A stretch of DNA of 64,000 bases, from positions 67,563 through 131,562 of the forward strand of contig JAPPLH010000053.1 in assembly GCA_028819505.1 (NCBI GenBank). The letters are read 5' to 3'. Source of the DNA: Acidimicrobiaceae bacterium (lineage in GTDB: Bacteria > Actinomycetota > Acidimicrobiia > Acidimicrobiales > Aldehydirespiratoraceae). The position numbers were made by a program, and so were the translations under genes. Shown piece after piece: positions 54,401-62,700 of this stretch (position 1 is its first letter; each line of letters opens with the position of its first letter). The notes under the pieces are model-generated. The model saw only the letters and a program-made list of their open reading frames with translations. It was not told the origin of the DNA and did not search any database.

Positions 54401-54910
54401 CGACTGCGGGACCGGATGGTCGGCGACTGCCTTGGAGAGGGCGACCGACACGGTGCGCTCCTGCGGCTCGCGCTGCCACACCGGCACCGTGTCGCCGTCC
54501 GGGCCTTCGTGCTCGGCCTTGCGGTAGTCGCCCCACCGCACCGTGACTGTCAGTTCCTCGGCAGCGTCGGGCACGAGGAAGCTCAGCCCGATCGACGACG
54601 GGAAGAAGCCCTTCTTGGCGGCAGTCCGCTCCTCGGTGGACTCCTCGGCCAGCCCCGCCACAGTCGGGGTCTCATCCAGCGGGTCGTCCTCGTCGGCATC
54701 GGAACGCTGCTCGGGCGGCGCATCCGAAGGCACCAGGAACCCTGTCAAGTACCAGTTCGACGGACGCACCCACCCCGGCAGCCGCTCCTCGGCCAGTTCA
54801 TGGCCCGCGCCCGGCCCCACCAGGTCAAGCCTCAGCGCCTCCGCTAGGTAATCGCGCACCTGCAGCGAGTCGGCGTCAACGAGAGCGGGAGGCGAGGTGA
54901 CAGCGTTCAT
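51461..54910 (-). CDS. drmA: DISARM helicase DrmA
   Basis: A 1149-residue SF2 helicase, the core motor of DISARM. Walker A is FFPTGGGKTEAYLG (about 441-449), the DEAH-type box is VIQDELHLISG (about 680) and motif VI is IQATSRVGR (about 945). A Cys-rich insertion (CPWCGTRFEP and CANFECDF, about 567-600) may bind zinc. The N-terminus MNAVTSPPALVDADSLQVRD leads into a helicase-specific N-domain. In known DISARM the DrmAB complex stays autoinhibited until it meets DNA ends. The upstream small gene overlaps its start by 35 bases if read to its annotated stop. Confidence 0.92.
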   Translation of the reverse strand: MNAVTSPPALVDADSLQVRDYLAEALRLDLVGPGAGHELAEERLPGWVRPSNWYLTGFLVPSDAPPEQRSDADEDDPLDETPTVAGLAEESTEERTAAKKGFFPSSIGLSFLVPDAAEELTVTVRWGDYRKAEHEGPDGDTVPVWQREPQERTVSVALSKAVADHPVPQSGGLRLHVAVRPVDTARLAGLDEGTRSVSVFLVNNRPSVAGRPDDPESGGDVEQAYVFQAELEVVGQVPFVPRPDPRGVLATEWDDQVADLHYADVPEYAVGHGTSADWEIGEGGCRVLRTAWIPGATVAKTETASVPGAELSMEKLGALADGRTASEALQPLVDRYRTWIGQQRDGLDALGGDRHAVGEELLRRAGMAADRIERGIGVLVEDPDALDAFKVANRAVARALRWRSGEEAPQWRAFQLAFILLNVGGLADRRSPEREIVDLLFFPTGGGKTEAYLGLAAFTIMLRRLRWPGQEGRQGAGVAVIMRYTLRLLTLDQFGRAAGLVCALELEREADPARFGRWPIEIGLWVGKAATPNVMGRKGDSRSDTARSKTRRFKSDPGKPMPIPLESCPWCGTRFEPASFTLLPDDDQPSELRIVCANFECDFSGDRPLPILAVDQPIYRRLPAFLIATVDKFASLPFTGQTGALLGGADRFDGSGFYSAAEPRRGSPLERPLDGPDLVIQDELHLISGPLGTMVGLYETAIEALCVRASEHPVDASEDPVARPARPKIVASTATVRQAQDQIQALFARSLTEVFPPPGPDRRDSFFAQVVPLDRLPGRMYLGIASPGRNPKVLMRRVWLALMGAAERAYRDAGGHRNERNPADPYMTVLGYFNSLRELGGARRILEEEVQNTVKTYGLRKRIGEARGLFQDRRTMSEVVELTSRVSTDKVAQARARLSRGAHEQGRVDSAIATNMISVGLDIPRLGLMVVLGQPKTHAEYIQATSRVGRVDDKPGLVVTLLNVHKPRDRSHYERFRHYHETFYRSVEVSSVTPFSARALDRGLAGAMVGLARHADATLTPPRGVESLAATRVDVERALLGFFIDRVDRQPFADEAERAERLRSVRSRIVDLLDSWLTVVEDYRDANAEVQYQKYELRTPRPLLREMLEEDFESPHQRKFRANRSLRDVEPEVDLYIKPLSASRKADGS

Positions 54911-55235
54911 CTGGCAAGCACACCCCGTCGCACTGTGACCGGCAAGCGGGATGTATCCGGAGTGGTGTCGAAGTCTCAGAAGTCATCGAAGAGCATCGGT
55001 GCTTCGTTGACTGCGGCCTCGATGTTCGTTCTGTTGAGCCGGCAATATCGCGAAGGGCTGAGACGGTCGGCTCGTCGGCCGCGACGAGCAGTCCTCGGCC
55101 GAGCGACTCCAACTCGTATCCGGCCGTGCGCAGGACCGGCCGCACGGCGGTGATGTCGGGGAGGTCCTCGAGCGCCCACAGCAGGACGTTGAGTTGGAAT
55201 ACGGGATCGGTGACGAGAACCGCGTCGGAGGTCAT
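54876..55235 (-). CDS. small hypothetical protein upstream of drmA, possibly frameshifted
   Basis: As read, 119 residues starting MTSDAVLVTDPVFQLNVLLW. The first ~67 residues look like a real alpha/beta protein. After ADEPTVSALRDIAG the codon use turns poor, while another frame gives LNRTNIEAAVNEAPMLFDDF and a stop at 54976 with normal GC-rich codons. A single-base change near 55037 would restore an ~86-residue protein ending 65 bases before drmA. So this is either a frameshifted gene, a sequence error, or a genuine longer form. The start overlaps the upstream gene stop by 4 bases (ATGA). The function is unknown. Confidence 0.55.
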   Translation of the reverse strand: MTSDAVLVTDPVFQLNVLLWALEDLPDITAVRPVLRTAGYELESLGRGLLVAADEPTVSALRDIAGSTERTSRPQSTKHRCSSMTSETSTPLRIHPACRSQCDGVCLPDERCHLASRSR

Positions 55236-56455
55236 GCGGCGATGCCGGCGGCATCGGCCACCGCCTGCTCGTAGGGCTCGCTGCCGAGCCAGGCTCTCGC
55301 GGTCGGAGCCAGCTCCCGTTGCACGTTGGTGACGAGCCGGTGGACTGTGTTCCCGCAGGTGCCGTGGGGCAGCACAGCGAGGAGATGCTGGCTGGTGGCC
55401 TCCAGTAGGAACGGTTGCCACAGGTGCCGGTCCACGGCAACGACATGTGCCTTGGTGGGCCCACGACGCGTGACGAAGCCTCCGATACGGAAGCGGCTCG
55501 TCCGTCGTTCGAGCGCGAGCTCGACGAAACGGTTGAACAGCGGCTCGCTCAGAGGCTCGCCGAAGTCGATTACCAGGGGGCTGCCGCGAATCTTGTACCC
55601 GTCATGGCCGGCGTCGGTGGTATCGACCCAGAGGCGGGCTTCGGCGTACTCGGTGACGCTGCGGTAGAGCGCGAGCACGCGCCGCACCGTTGCCCGGTGG
55701 TCGGCGAACGAGTCGCTGCGGTTCGTGGCGCGGCCGTCGTAGTTGAGGCGGTGGCCACCACGGCCGGCCGCTGGCATCTGCAGGTGCACCAGCGAGCGCA
55801 GCGGATCGTAGGAATCGATCAGCCGCTGCAGCTTCGCCTCCAGCACCGACAGGCTCTCGGTGAGCGTCACCACTGAGCGTCGGCGCTCCGCAAGGGCGTG
55901 CGGCGTCTCGTAGTCGGCATCGTCGGCGCCGTCGTCCTCGGTGCCCACGTCGAGACCGTCGATCGGCTCATAGCGCGCCTCGTGCTCGAATCCGAGCCGC
56001 GCGTAGCGCTGCGGCGGCGTGGTCGCTTGCACCTGCCGCCACAGCTCGAACAGGATCGGCGACGACAGCCAGAGCCGGTCGAGCCACGGGCTGGTGTCCA
56101 CCGTTTGGCGCACCCATCGGTCACTGTGCTCGACGGCCATCTTCGTGTAGAAGACGGGGTGCCTTTCATCGAGTTCCTCGATCAGGCCGACCACCTGGCC
56201 GCCGTGGCCAGCGTCCTCGACACGGAACAACGTGTCGTCGAGACGGTGAAGATGCACACGCCCGGCGAACCTGCTGGCCAGGTCAGGCATCTGTTGGTTG
56301 CTGCCCGCGGTCTCCAGCATGTAAGTCTTGACCAGTTTGCGGCCCGCGTCGGGGTGCTCGATGTCCGCCGCGGCGAACACGGGATGGCCCTCCAGGTAGT
56401 CGACGAACTCGCTGCGCCTCTCCAGCCGCGGCAGGTATCCGACATCGTCGGTCAT
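55232..56455 (-). CDS. hypothetical protein of DISARM locus
   Basis: A 407-residue soluble protein, MTDDVGYLPRLERRSEFVDY onward, with no motif I recognise. It is rich in Arg, Asp and Tyr, with a long helical middle (VVTLTESLSVLEAKLQRLIDSYDPLR) and a possible catalytic or structural region HLWQPFLLEATSQHLLAVLPHGTC split near the C-terminus. It is translationally coupled (ATGA) to the small gene before drmA, so both are probably part of the drmABC transcript. The large gap upstream holds its promoter. It may be an undescribed DISARM accessory protein. Confidence 0.75.
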   Translation of the reverse strand: MTDDVGYLPRLERRSEFVDYLEGHPVFAAADIEHPDAGRKLVKTYMLETAGSNQQMPDLASRFAGRVHLHRLDDTLFRVEDAGHGGQVVGLIEELDERHPVFYTKMAVEHSDRWVRQTVDTSPWLDRLWLSSPILFELWRQVQATTPPQRYARLGFEHEARYEPIDGLDVGTEDDGADDADYETPHALAERRRSVVTLTESLSVLEAKLQRLIDSYDPLRSLVHLQMPAAGRGGHRLNYDGRATNRSDSFADHRATVRRVLALYRSVTEYAEARLWVDTTDAGHDGYKIRGSPLVIDFGEPLSEPLFNRFVELALERRTSRFRIGGFVTRRGPTKAHVVAVDRHLWQPFLLEATSQHLLAVLPHGTCGNTVHRLVTNVQRELAPTARAWLGSEPYEQAVADAAGIAA

Positions 56456-56553
56456 GGCCGACAGCGTAGGCCGTGCCCCATCCCTCACCCCGCTGAGCCA
56501 CGGCCGAGGCACCGCTATGGCGGATCAGCCCTCCCAGCCCGGCGGTTGTGTCC

Positions 56554-56605
56554 GGTAGTTGTGCGTTGTGTCGGGTAGTTGTGCGTTGTGTCGTCCAGTT
56601 GTGCG
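56554..56605 (+). repeat. 20-base tandem repeat, two exact copies and a partial third
   Basis: The unit ggtagttgtgcgttgtgtcg occurs at 56554-56573 and 56574-56593, followed by a partial match (agttgtgcgg) to about 56605. The position between divergent defence genes suggests an operator array, but it may be a simple replication-slippage repeat. Confidence 0.85.
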
Positions 56606-56619
56606 GCTAGCGTGGCGGC

Positions 56620-56811
56620 ATGGGCAGCAGCGACTTCTGGGCGAATCCGTCCACCAGTCCGTTCGTGCCGCACTTCGGTGTCAGTCCGCCGCCGCTGGTG
56701 GGGCCCGACAAGCAGCGACGTCGCCGACGGCTCCGCCGTCCCAGCAAGATGCAACCGCTGGATGCCGCGGGCCCGGGCCCGGTGCGCCCTCGCAGCCGGG
56801 CACGCCGGTAG
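56620..56811 (+). CDS. possible small basic protein
   Basis: A 63-residue open frame beginning MGSSDFWANPSTSPFVPHFG directly after the tandem repeats, then turning very Arg/Pro-rich. The N-terminal part has a plausible composition, but there is no recognisable binding site and the C-terminus looks like chance translation of GC-rich DNA. It is included only as a candidate. Confidence 0.2.
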   Translation: MGSSDFWANPSTSPFVPHFGVSPPPLVGPDKQRRRRRLRRPSKMQPLDAAGPGPVRPRSRARR

Positions 56812-57031
56812 GTGCCGCTCACGCTGACCGCGCCAAACATGACCACCCGAACCTGCGCCCCACCCCGCGAGTTTGGAATCGTCATCCGCAGCCCTGCTGT
56901 CGACGAACGGACGCACTGCGTCCTCCTCCGCATCGTGTGCCTGCTGGCCACGCACACGGCCGCAACGGATCAGCCGGGCAGGGGCGATACCGGCAACGCG
57001 GATCCAGAGCCTTCCGCGTAGCATTCTTGTC

Positions 57032-57418
57032 GTGCGGTCCCCGACACGGCGCCGGGCCAGAAGGCGTGTGAGGTCCGTGCCTGCGGACGCTGACCTCGAC
57101 GCCGTGGCCGCTCGCGTCTCCTACCGCGGAAGCCCCGAGCACAAAGACATGATTACTTCGGCGGGAATGCCGCGTCCGCGTGGGGACGCTTCGATCTGCC
57201 CGCGCGAGTACAACGACATGGAACTGGCGACCGGTTGGCTACGGTCGGCCATCCGAGCCGGCTCGACCGGCGAACCGTGGGAGGGCGGCTTCCCGCGCTA
57301 CGTCTGGCATCGGGAGTGGGACACCGTCTTCGAGGCCAGGCTCGTCAACCGCGGCAACGGCTCCTACAAGGGGTATCCCCTGAAGGACCGCGAGCGACCA
57401 CCCCACTTGGCGGTTTGA
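57032..57418 (+). CDS. hypothetical protein paired with IrrE-like gene
   Basis: A protein of up to 128 residues. The N-terminus from GTG 57032 is very basic (RSPTRRRARRRVRS); the likely domain runs from about DLDAVAARVSYRGSPEHK through CPREYNDMELATGWLRSAI to FEARLVNRGNGSYKGYPL. I recall no named family. The start is uncertain; a later start is possible. It is on the plus strand, opposite to the DISARM genes, and ends two bases before the next gene, so the two form a cassette inserted in the island. Confidence 0.6.
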   Translation: MRSPTRRRARRRVRSVPADADLDAVAARVSYRGSPEHKDMITSAGMPRPRGDASICPREYNDMELATGWLRSAIRAGSTGEPWEGGFPRYVWHREWDTVFEARLVNRGNGSYKGYPLKDRERPPHLAV

Positions 57419-57420
57419 CG

Positions 57421-58722
57421 ATGGCCGGCATCAGTTTCCAGATCGACTGGCAGGACGGTGACGGACTGAAGGGCACCGAGTTGGCTGCGACGTTCGCGTC
57501 GCTGAGGATCGATGTGCAGGGCGAGACGCTGACCCAGGTCTTCGATTCGTGGGCGCGGACCGTGCGGGACCATTTGTTCGTACCGCTCTACCCCATCGCC
57601 GAATGGCTGGCCTCCAACTGGTGGTTCCTGTTGTTCGAGCACGAGAACGTCGTCAAGTGCGACGACCCGGCGTTCGCTTACAGACATTCGCTGGGCACCG
57701 CTGCCGACGGCTACGCGGTTCCCGACCTGACCGTAGTCGCGTCCGGCGCGCGGACACAGCTGAGATGGGCCCCTCAGCCGCAGCCATGGACCCGTGTCAA
57801 GTTCTTGAACTCGGGTTCCGCGATCGTGGATCGCGGGCAGTTCAGGCAGGATTGCGCGGACTTCGTCGACACCGTGATTCGCAGGCTGCTGGCGCACGGC
57901 ATCGGCTCGACGTTCCTGCAGGACGAGTGGACTGCCATACAGGCAGCGGACGACGAAGAGGCCAGCTTCTGCGAAATGTCGGCCGGGCTGGGCTGGGACC
58001 CCTACGACCTTGACGACGACTCGCGGGATAGGGTCATCTCGCTGTCGGAGCAGTTGGGGGATCTGAGCGAGGAAGCGGTCCCCGTAATCGATTCTGCCGA
58101 CCCTTCGAAGGATTGCTCTGCGATTCTGGCCGCCATCCGGGCCGCCAAGCCGAACGTGCTCCTCACCGACGACTCACTGCCTTCATTCATCCCCCACCAG
58201 TCCACCGCGGAACGGCCCTGGGAGGGTGGCTATCGACTCGCCCGGGAGGCGAGAAGCGAGTTCGGCCTCGACGGCCTACCCATTCCCGACACCGAGTCGC
58301 TGGCGTCCGCACTCAACCAGAGTTTGGCAACGCTGAGGCGCGCGACGGAGCCGGTCGCAGCCCTGGACGGCCTGCAACTGGTCGACGGCGTGGTGACGCG
58401 GGGCGCCTCCGGGGGAATGTCGCTCGGCCTGAAGGCAAGGGGCGAGACCGGCATGCGGTTCTTGTTGTGCCGCGCGCTCTGCGAAGCGATCTCTTCGCAC
58501 CAGGACTCGCTCGTGACCAGGGGCACGACCCAACGACAACAGCGCAACCGGGCATTCGCGGCCGAGTTCCTGGCGCCCGCCCGGAGCCTGAGGGAGCGCA
58601 TCACGCATCCGATCGTGGACGCGGAGCAAGTCGACGACCTAGCCGAGGAGTTCGGCGTGTCCACCCAGGTCATCCTCAACCAGATCGAGAACCACCGGAT
58701 CGCCCAGTTCTCCGCCATTTGA
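57421..58722 (+). CDS. hypothetical protein with degenerate IrrE-like C-terminal region
   Basis: A 433-residue protein. The N-terminal part (FQIDWQDGDG, then VFDSWARTVRDHLFVPLYPIAEWL split by NWWFLLFEH) looks like a conserved family I cannot name. The C-terminus (NRAFAAEFLAPARSLRERI, then VDDLAEEFGVSTQVILNQIENH) strongly resembles the tail of ImmA/IrrE peptidases, but the preceding zinc motif HExxH is missing: the equivalent stretch reads CRALCEAISSH. So it is probably not an active protease but may keep the sensing or binding role. It pairs with the upstream small gene and is convergent to the TIR-like gene. Confidence 0.65.
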   Translation: MAGISFQIDWQDGDGLKGTELAATFASLRIDVQGETLTQVFDSWARTVRDHLFVPLYPIAEWLASNWWFLLFEHENVVKCDDPAFAYRHSLGTAADGYAVPDLTVVASGARTQLRWAPQPQPWTRVKFLNSGSAIVDRGQFRQDCADFVDTVIRRLLAHGIGSTFLQDEWTAIQAADDEEASFCEMSAGLGWDPYDLDDDSRDRVISLSEQLGDLSEEAVPVIDSADPSKDCSAILAAIRAAKPNVLLTDDSLPSFIPHQSTAERPWEGGYRLAREARSEFGLDGLPIPDTESLASALNQSLATLRRATEPVAALDGLQLVDGVVTRGASGGMSLGLKARGETGMRFLLCRALCEAISSHQDSLVTRGTTQRQQRNRAFAAEFLAPARSLRERITHPIVDAEQVDDLAEEFGVSTQVILNQIENHRIAQFSAI

Positions 58723-58846
58723 GAGCGAGCGCATAGCCGCTGTGAACGAGATACGGCTGCCGCCCAACGTGGGAACCGTAGCTGGCACCCCCCATACACG
58801 CCAGCATGAAGACGCCGCCCCATCCGCCGCCGAGTGATCCCCCCGT

Positions 58847-59290
58847 CTAACGCCCGGCGGCCTCCGCAGCCTCCTCTATCCAGGCACCCATGTTCTTGTA
58901 TCCGTCGTCCTTGTACCACAGATAGAACGAGTAGCCTTTCGGAATCTTGCCGCACCGCTCCGTAGTGTTGCCGTTCAAGTCCTTTATCTTGCTAATATCG
59001 ATCCCTAGTAGTCCATTGCCCCGTTCTTCGCTCTGTTCGATTTCATACTTGACATACTTGCTAGAGCAAGTGCGAGATCCCACCAAGACAACCGTGACAG
59101 ATGTATTGCGAAGCTGATCTCTGATCCACCTCTTGATCGCTGGTTCTCCACCCTTCTTGATTTCTTCGAAGTCTGCTGCATCAATGAAGCCGGCAGCATC
59201 CTTTCCCTGCGTTACCCAGCTATTCCGAACTACGTTAGCGCGAGATGCATCGTGGTCGTACTCGAAGCTGAAGAAGACTCTACGGGCCAT
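58847..59290 (-). CDS. TIR-like domain protein (DUF1863/ThsB type)
   Basis: A 147-residue protein consisting almost wholly of a TIR-like domain of the MTH538/DUF1863 group: RRVFFSFEYDHDASRANVV, NSWV, AADFEEIKKGG, TSVTVVLVGSRTCSSKYVKY and E83 in YEIEQS, at the place of the catalytic Glu of TIR NADases. ThsB proteins of the Thoeris defence system are of this kind; on phage sensing they make a cyclic ADP-ribose-type signal from NAD. The start at ATG 59290 has gaggagg upstream. Base composition is visibly more A/T-rich than neighbours, a sign of transfer. Its partner is the membrane protein encoded 19 bases upstream, not a ThsA. Confidence 0.85.
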   Translation of the reverse strand: MARRVFFSFEYDHDASRANVVRNSWVTQGKDAAGFIDAADFEEIKKGGEPAIKRWIRDQLRNTSVTVVLVGSRTCSSKYVKYEIEQSEERGNGLLGIDISKIKDLNGNTTERCGKIPKGYSFYLWYKDDGYKNMGAWIEEAAEAAGR

Positions 59291-59309
59291 TCTGAATTAC
59301 CTCCTCAGG

Positions 59310-59705
59310 TCAGATTAGGGTTGAAGCCAGGACGACAGCTACAAGGACCGCCAAGTAGAAGGAAAAGAGTGTTCTTGAGAAGAAGGAACTGTGCCACGTA
59401 AGCCTCCGGCCGGTGAAGGTGTCGGTCTGCATTGAGAAGTCGATCTCGTGTGGGTCCAGCACCCTCACATGGTCGTAGAGGGCCCGGTACAGGCGCTCCT
59501 GGCGCAGGAAGTAGGCGTCGAGTCCCCAGAACACCAGAGCGGGCACGAGCCCGATCAGCGCGGCCTCGCCACTGCCCTCCCGTACTGTGAGCACCAAGAT
59601 CGCGGAGACCAGCACGACGCTCCACTCCTTCAATCGGAACGAGTTGAAGGCCATGCGGTCGATCACGCCTTGGATCAACTCAAGGTGCTTCAACTTGGCT
59701 TCCAT
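59310..59705 (-). CDS. small three-TM membrane protein, partner of TIR-like protein
   Basis: A 131-residue protein. It begins with a helical stretch (MEAKLKHLELIQGVIDRMAF), then TM1 (SVVLVSAILVLTV), TM2 (AALIGLVPALVFWGLDAYF), a soluble loop (LRQERLYRALYDHVRVLD) and a C-terminal TM3 (FYLAVLVAVVLAS). I recall similar proteins beside TIR-like genes, but not a named function. ATG 59705 is preferred for its aggagg with 8-base spacing; a GTG/ATG at 59744/59741 overlapping the drmMI stop is the alternative. It may be the membrane effector of a TIR-signalled abortive response. That role is inference. Confidence 0.7.
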   Translation of the reverse strand: MEAKLKHLELIQGVIDRMAFNSFRLKEWSVVLVSAILVLTVREGSGEAALIGLVPALVFWGLDAYFLRQERLYRALYDHVRVLDPHEIDFSMQTDTFTGRRLTWHSSFFSRTLFSFYLAVLVAVVLASTLI

Positions 59706-59740
59706 GGTGCCATCCTCCTGATGGTCCTCGGCTTGCGTCA

Positions 59741-62700
59741 TCACTGGCTACCAGAAATCGAGTCCGCCTCGAAGAGGGTGGCGGTCCCTGTACCCGGCCT
59801 TGACCGGCGTGCCTGCCCACGGCGGTCTCCCTTGCCCTTCTTGCCGCGCGTCAGGCGGGCCCGGGCCTCCTCTGCAGCTCGCTCAGCGTTGAGTTCCAGC
59901 AGTCGGGCGAGCACCTCGTCGCGGACGTCGTCGGGCCAGCGGTAGCGGTACGGCTTCTTCTTGTTGCCCCAAGTCGCCTCGTCGATCTCGTAGTCGAGCA
60001 GAAACTCGCAGTCGGTCGGGATGTCGTCCCAGCCGTAGGCGTCCAAGACGGCTCTGTCCATTGCAGCGTGCAGGCGGCGCAGGTCCAAGATGTCGGAGTC
60101 TTCCTCGTACGGGTCGTGGAACCGGTTGTAGGTCTTGGTCATCCCCGCATCGTTCCGCACCATCAGCGCCGCACGAAACTCGTAGTACTCCTGGCCGACC
60201 ACTTCCAAGTCAGATCTTGTCTCCCAGTCCTGTGGAAACGGAAACGTCTCAAAGCAGTCCGAAGGTGTATATCGAAGTCGTTCCTCCAGTGATGAAGCGA
60301 AGAAGATCGCCCATATCTCATGAGGGCGCGACTGCAGCGTACAGAAGGCAGCATATGTGTCGAGCGGATAGACATTCAATGTATGGCCGTAGACCATCTT
60401 GGAATGCAGGAAGGCAAACTGCACACGTTGACTAACCTGCGAGTTGGCAAGAACACGCTCACGGTCGTCAATTGCGTCCTTCAACAGCGGTCTATCGTTG
60501 GCATAATTCCACCAGCGTGACTTATGGCTACGATCAATCGGCGAATTCCCGAGCGACTCTCGATATGGCTTTACATTTTGCTCAACTATCTTGAGCAGTT
60601 CCGGCCAGTCTTCGGCAACGCTTGCCGGGTAGTCAGTCGGGACGACTCCCGCACGTAGCCATGCCCGTCGGTTCGTATCATCTGCGACCGTCCAATTTAG
60701 TTCTAGGGGAGCACGGCGCAGCGGATAGTTCCAGAAGTTTATCGCATAGCGATGGTGCGAATGAGTTGGATGAGAATTTAACTCCTCGCCACCGATATAT
60801 GGAAATAGCACCTCGCGATTCCGAGCATCTTCTGAGAGCAACCGATCCATCTCAGAGAGAGGGCTCGTAACATCACTATGTCCGCTATCGTCGAATGTGA
60901 ATCCCATACCTCGCAGGAAGCTACCAACGAAACTCTTGCCCCCATTCGCTTCTAGTCGAACTGGATCATCATTGGTTCCTCTGTGAAACAGAAAGGCTGT
61001 GATCTTTGTGACTTCATCGTCATCAAGACGAGGTTGTCTGGAGCATCGACCCCGGCTGACATGGACTACACTCACGACCACAGCAGCCGATCCGGGCCAC
61101 TTGACGCGTCGTCGAGCATCATATATTTCACCACTGTTCGTGCAGATCCAGAGTAAGCCTCCTGCTCGTGTATCGCCCTGCGCTATTGTGTTTGTGGCGA
61201 TCAACCCCGAAGTTCCGCCGATACGGATCAGATCGAAGGAGCGCCTAAAGAAATGGGCGACCAGATCAGAGTTTCGATTGGCTCCTTGGTGGAGCATGGA
61301 GAACCAATCGCGGCACTCTGAACCGAGTACTGTACTGATTCGCTTGCCGCCGAGGAAAGGTGGGTTGCCGACTATGGTGTCGAAGCCGGGGTTGTCTCGG
61401 TCGAAGACTTCGGGGAATTCGATTTGCCAGTGGAAGGGGGCCAGTGGTGTATCGGCGTTGCGCAGATCGCCCAGCCATGGGCGGTATGTGTCTGCTTCAC
61501 CGTCGATGACCTTGGCGGCGAACTCCTTTCGTCGGGCTTCGCGCTCCTTGGGCTTGGGCTTGTCGAAGAAGGCGGCGACCACGAGATCGCCGAGTAGGCG
61601 GACGGCTGCTGTCTCAGATTGGGCTTCGTCCCACAACTCTCGCAACTCGCCGTCGGACACGGAGTCGTCGGCCTCGCGGATGAGCTGGCGCAACCCGGCC
61701 GCCTTGTCCAAGTGGGCGCGTCCTCTCAGGGCTTCGAAGCCTTCCTCGAAGTGTGAGGCATCGCCCTTCCAGTGGAAGGCCTGAAGCTGCGGGATCGACA
61801 GGCCTACCAACGAGTCGCCGTGGCGCAGAACATGGTCGAGGAAGGTCAGCGGGTGCTCCTTGGCGAGGGTGGTTAGCCACAGCGACAGCTTGGCTAGATC
61901 CACCGCTTTGGGGTTGCGATCAACCCCGTACAGGCAGCGCTGAGCGACCTGACGGCGAGCGAAGATCACCTCGTCCTCGTCGGAGGGGATTCCTGGCGCT
62001 TCGCCGTGGGCCCGCCAGGACTCGATTAGGGCGTCTGCGAGCTGGCGGCACGCCTCCACGAGGAACGCGCCTGATCCCATGGCCGGGTCGCACACCTTGA
62101 GGTCGAGGATCTGCTCGGGGCGCAGCGGGCCGTCGGCTTCCTGCTGCAGGCGGTCGAAGATGGGCTCCAGCGCGATCCGCACGATCGGCTCGGTCAGCTC
62201 CCGCGGGGTGTAGTGCGAGCCTGAGCGACGACGCTCCTCGCTGGGCTGCAGCACCATGGAACCCGCTGGCACAAGATCAGGTGTGGCGTTCTTGTCGATG
62301 ACAGAATCTAAGGCGGCGTGCAGCGCATCGATCGTGCCGCCGGCCTGGAGGTCGACCTGCTGGACGGCCTTGCTGACGTTAGTCGTGAGCTTGCGGTCAG
62401 TGCGGTCCCGGAGCCACTTCGCCCGTTTGGTCGGGGCCTCGGCCAGAAGTTCCTCGACGTTGATCGTGGCTGGGGCGCCGTGCCTTTTGGCGGCCTTGAT
62501 GGCGATGCTCTGCCCGGCGGCGGTCTCGAGCCGGAAGCCCATCATGGTCTCGTAGACCGAGCCGATGTGCTCCACATCCAGGGCCCGATAGGAGATCCGC
62601 TCGGCATCGAGCACGATCAGCTTCTCGAGCACTCGGTGAATGGTGCCGTCGGACACAAGGGGCGGATCGATGCGCTCCTCCACCTGACGCACATCTCCTC

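Larger units (their letters stand above)
56456..57031. other. divergent intergenic region inside defence island
   Basis: A 576-base gap between the minus-strand gene at 55232-56455 and the plus-strand gene at 57032. It holds tandem 20-base repeats and one weak small open frame, described separately. The rest shows nothing I can support. It probably carries promoters in both directions. Confidence 0.6.

Noticed and set aside
56515-57024. Minus-strand open frame in the divergent gap
   Set aside because: Residue composition is chance-like with no start context and it overlaps the repeat region; not supported as a gene.
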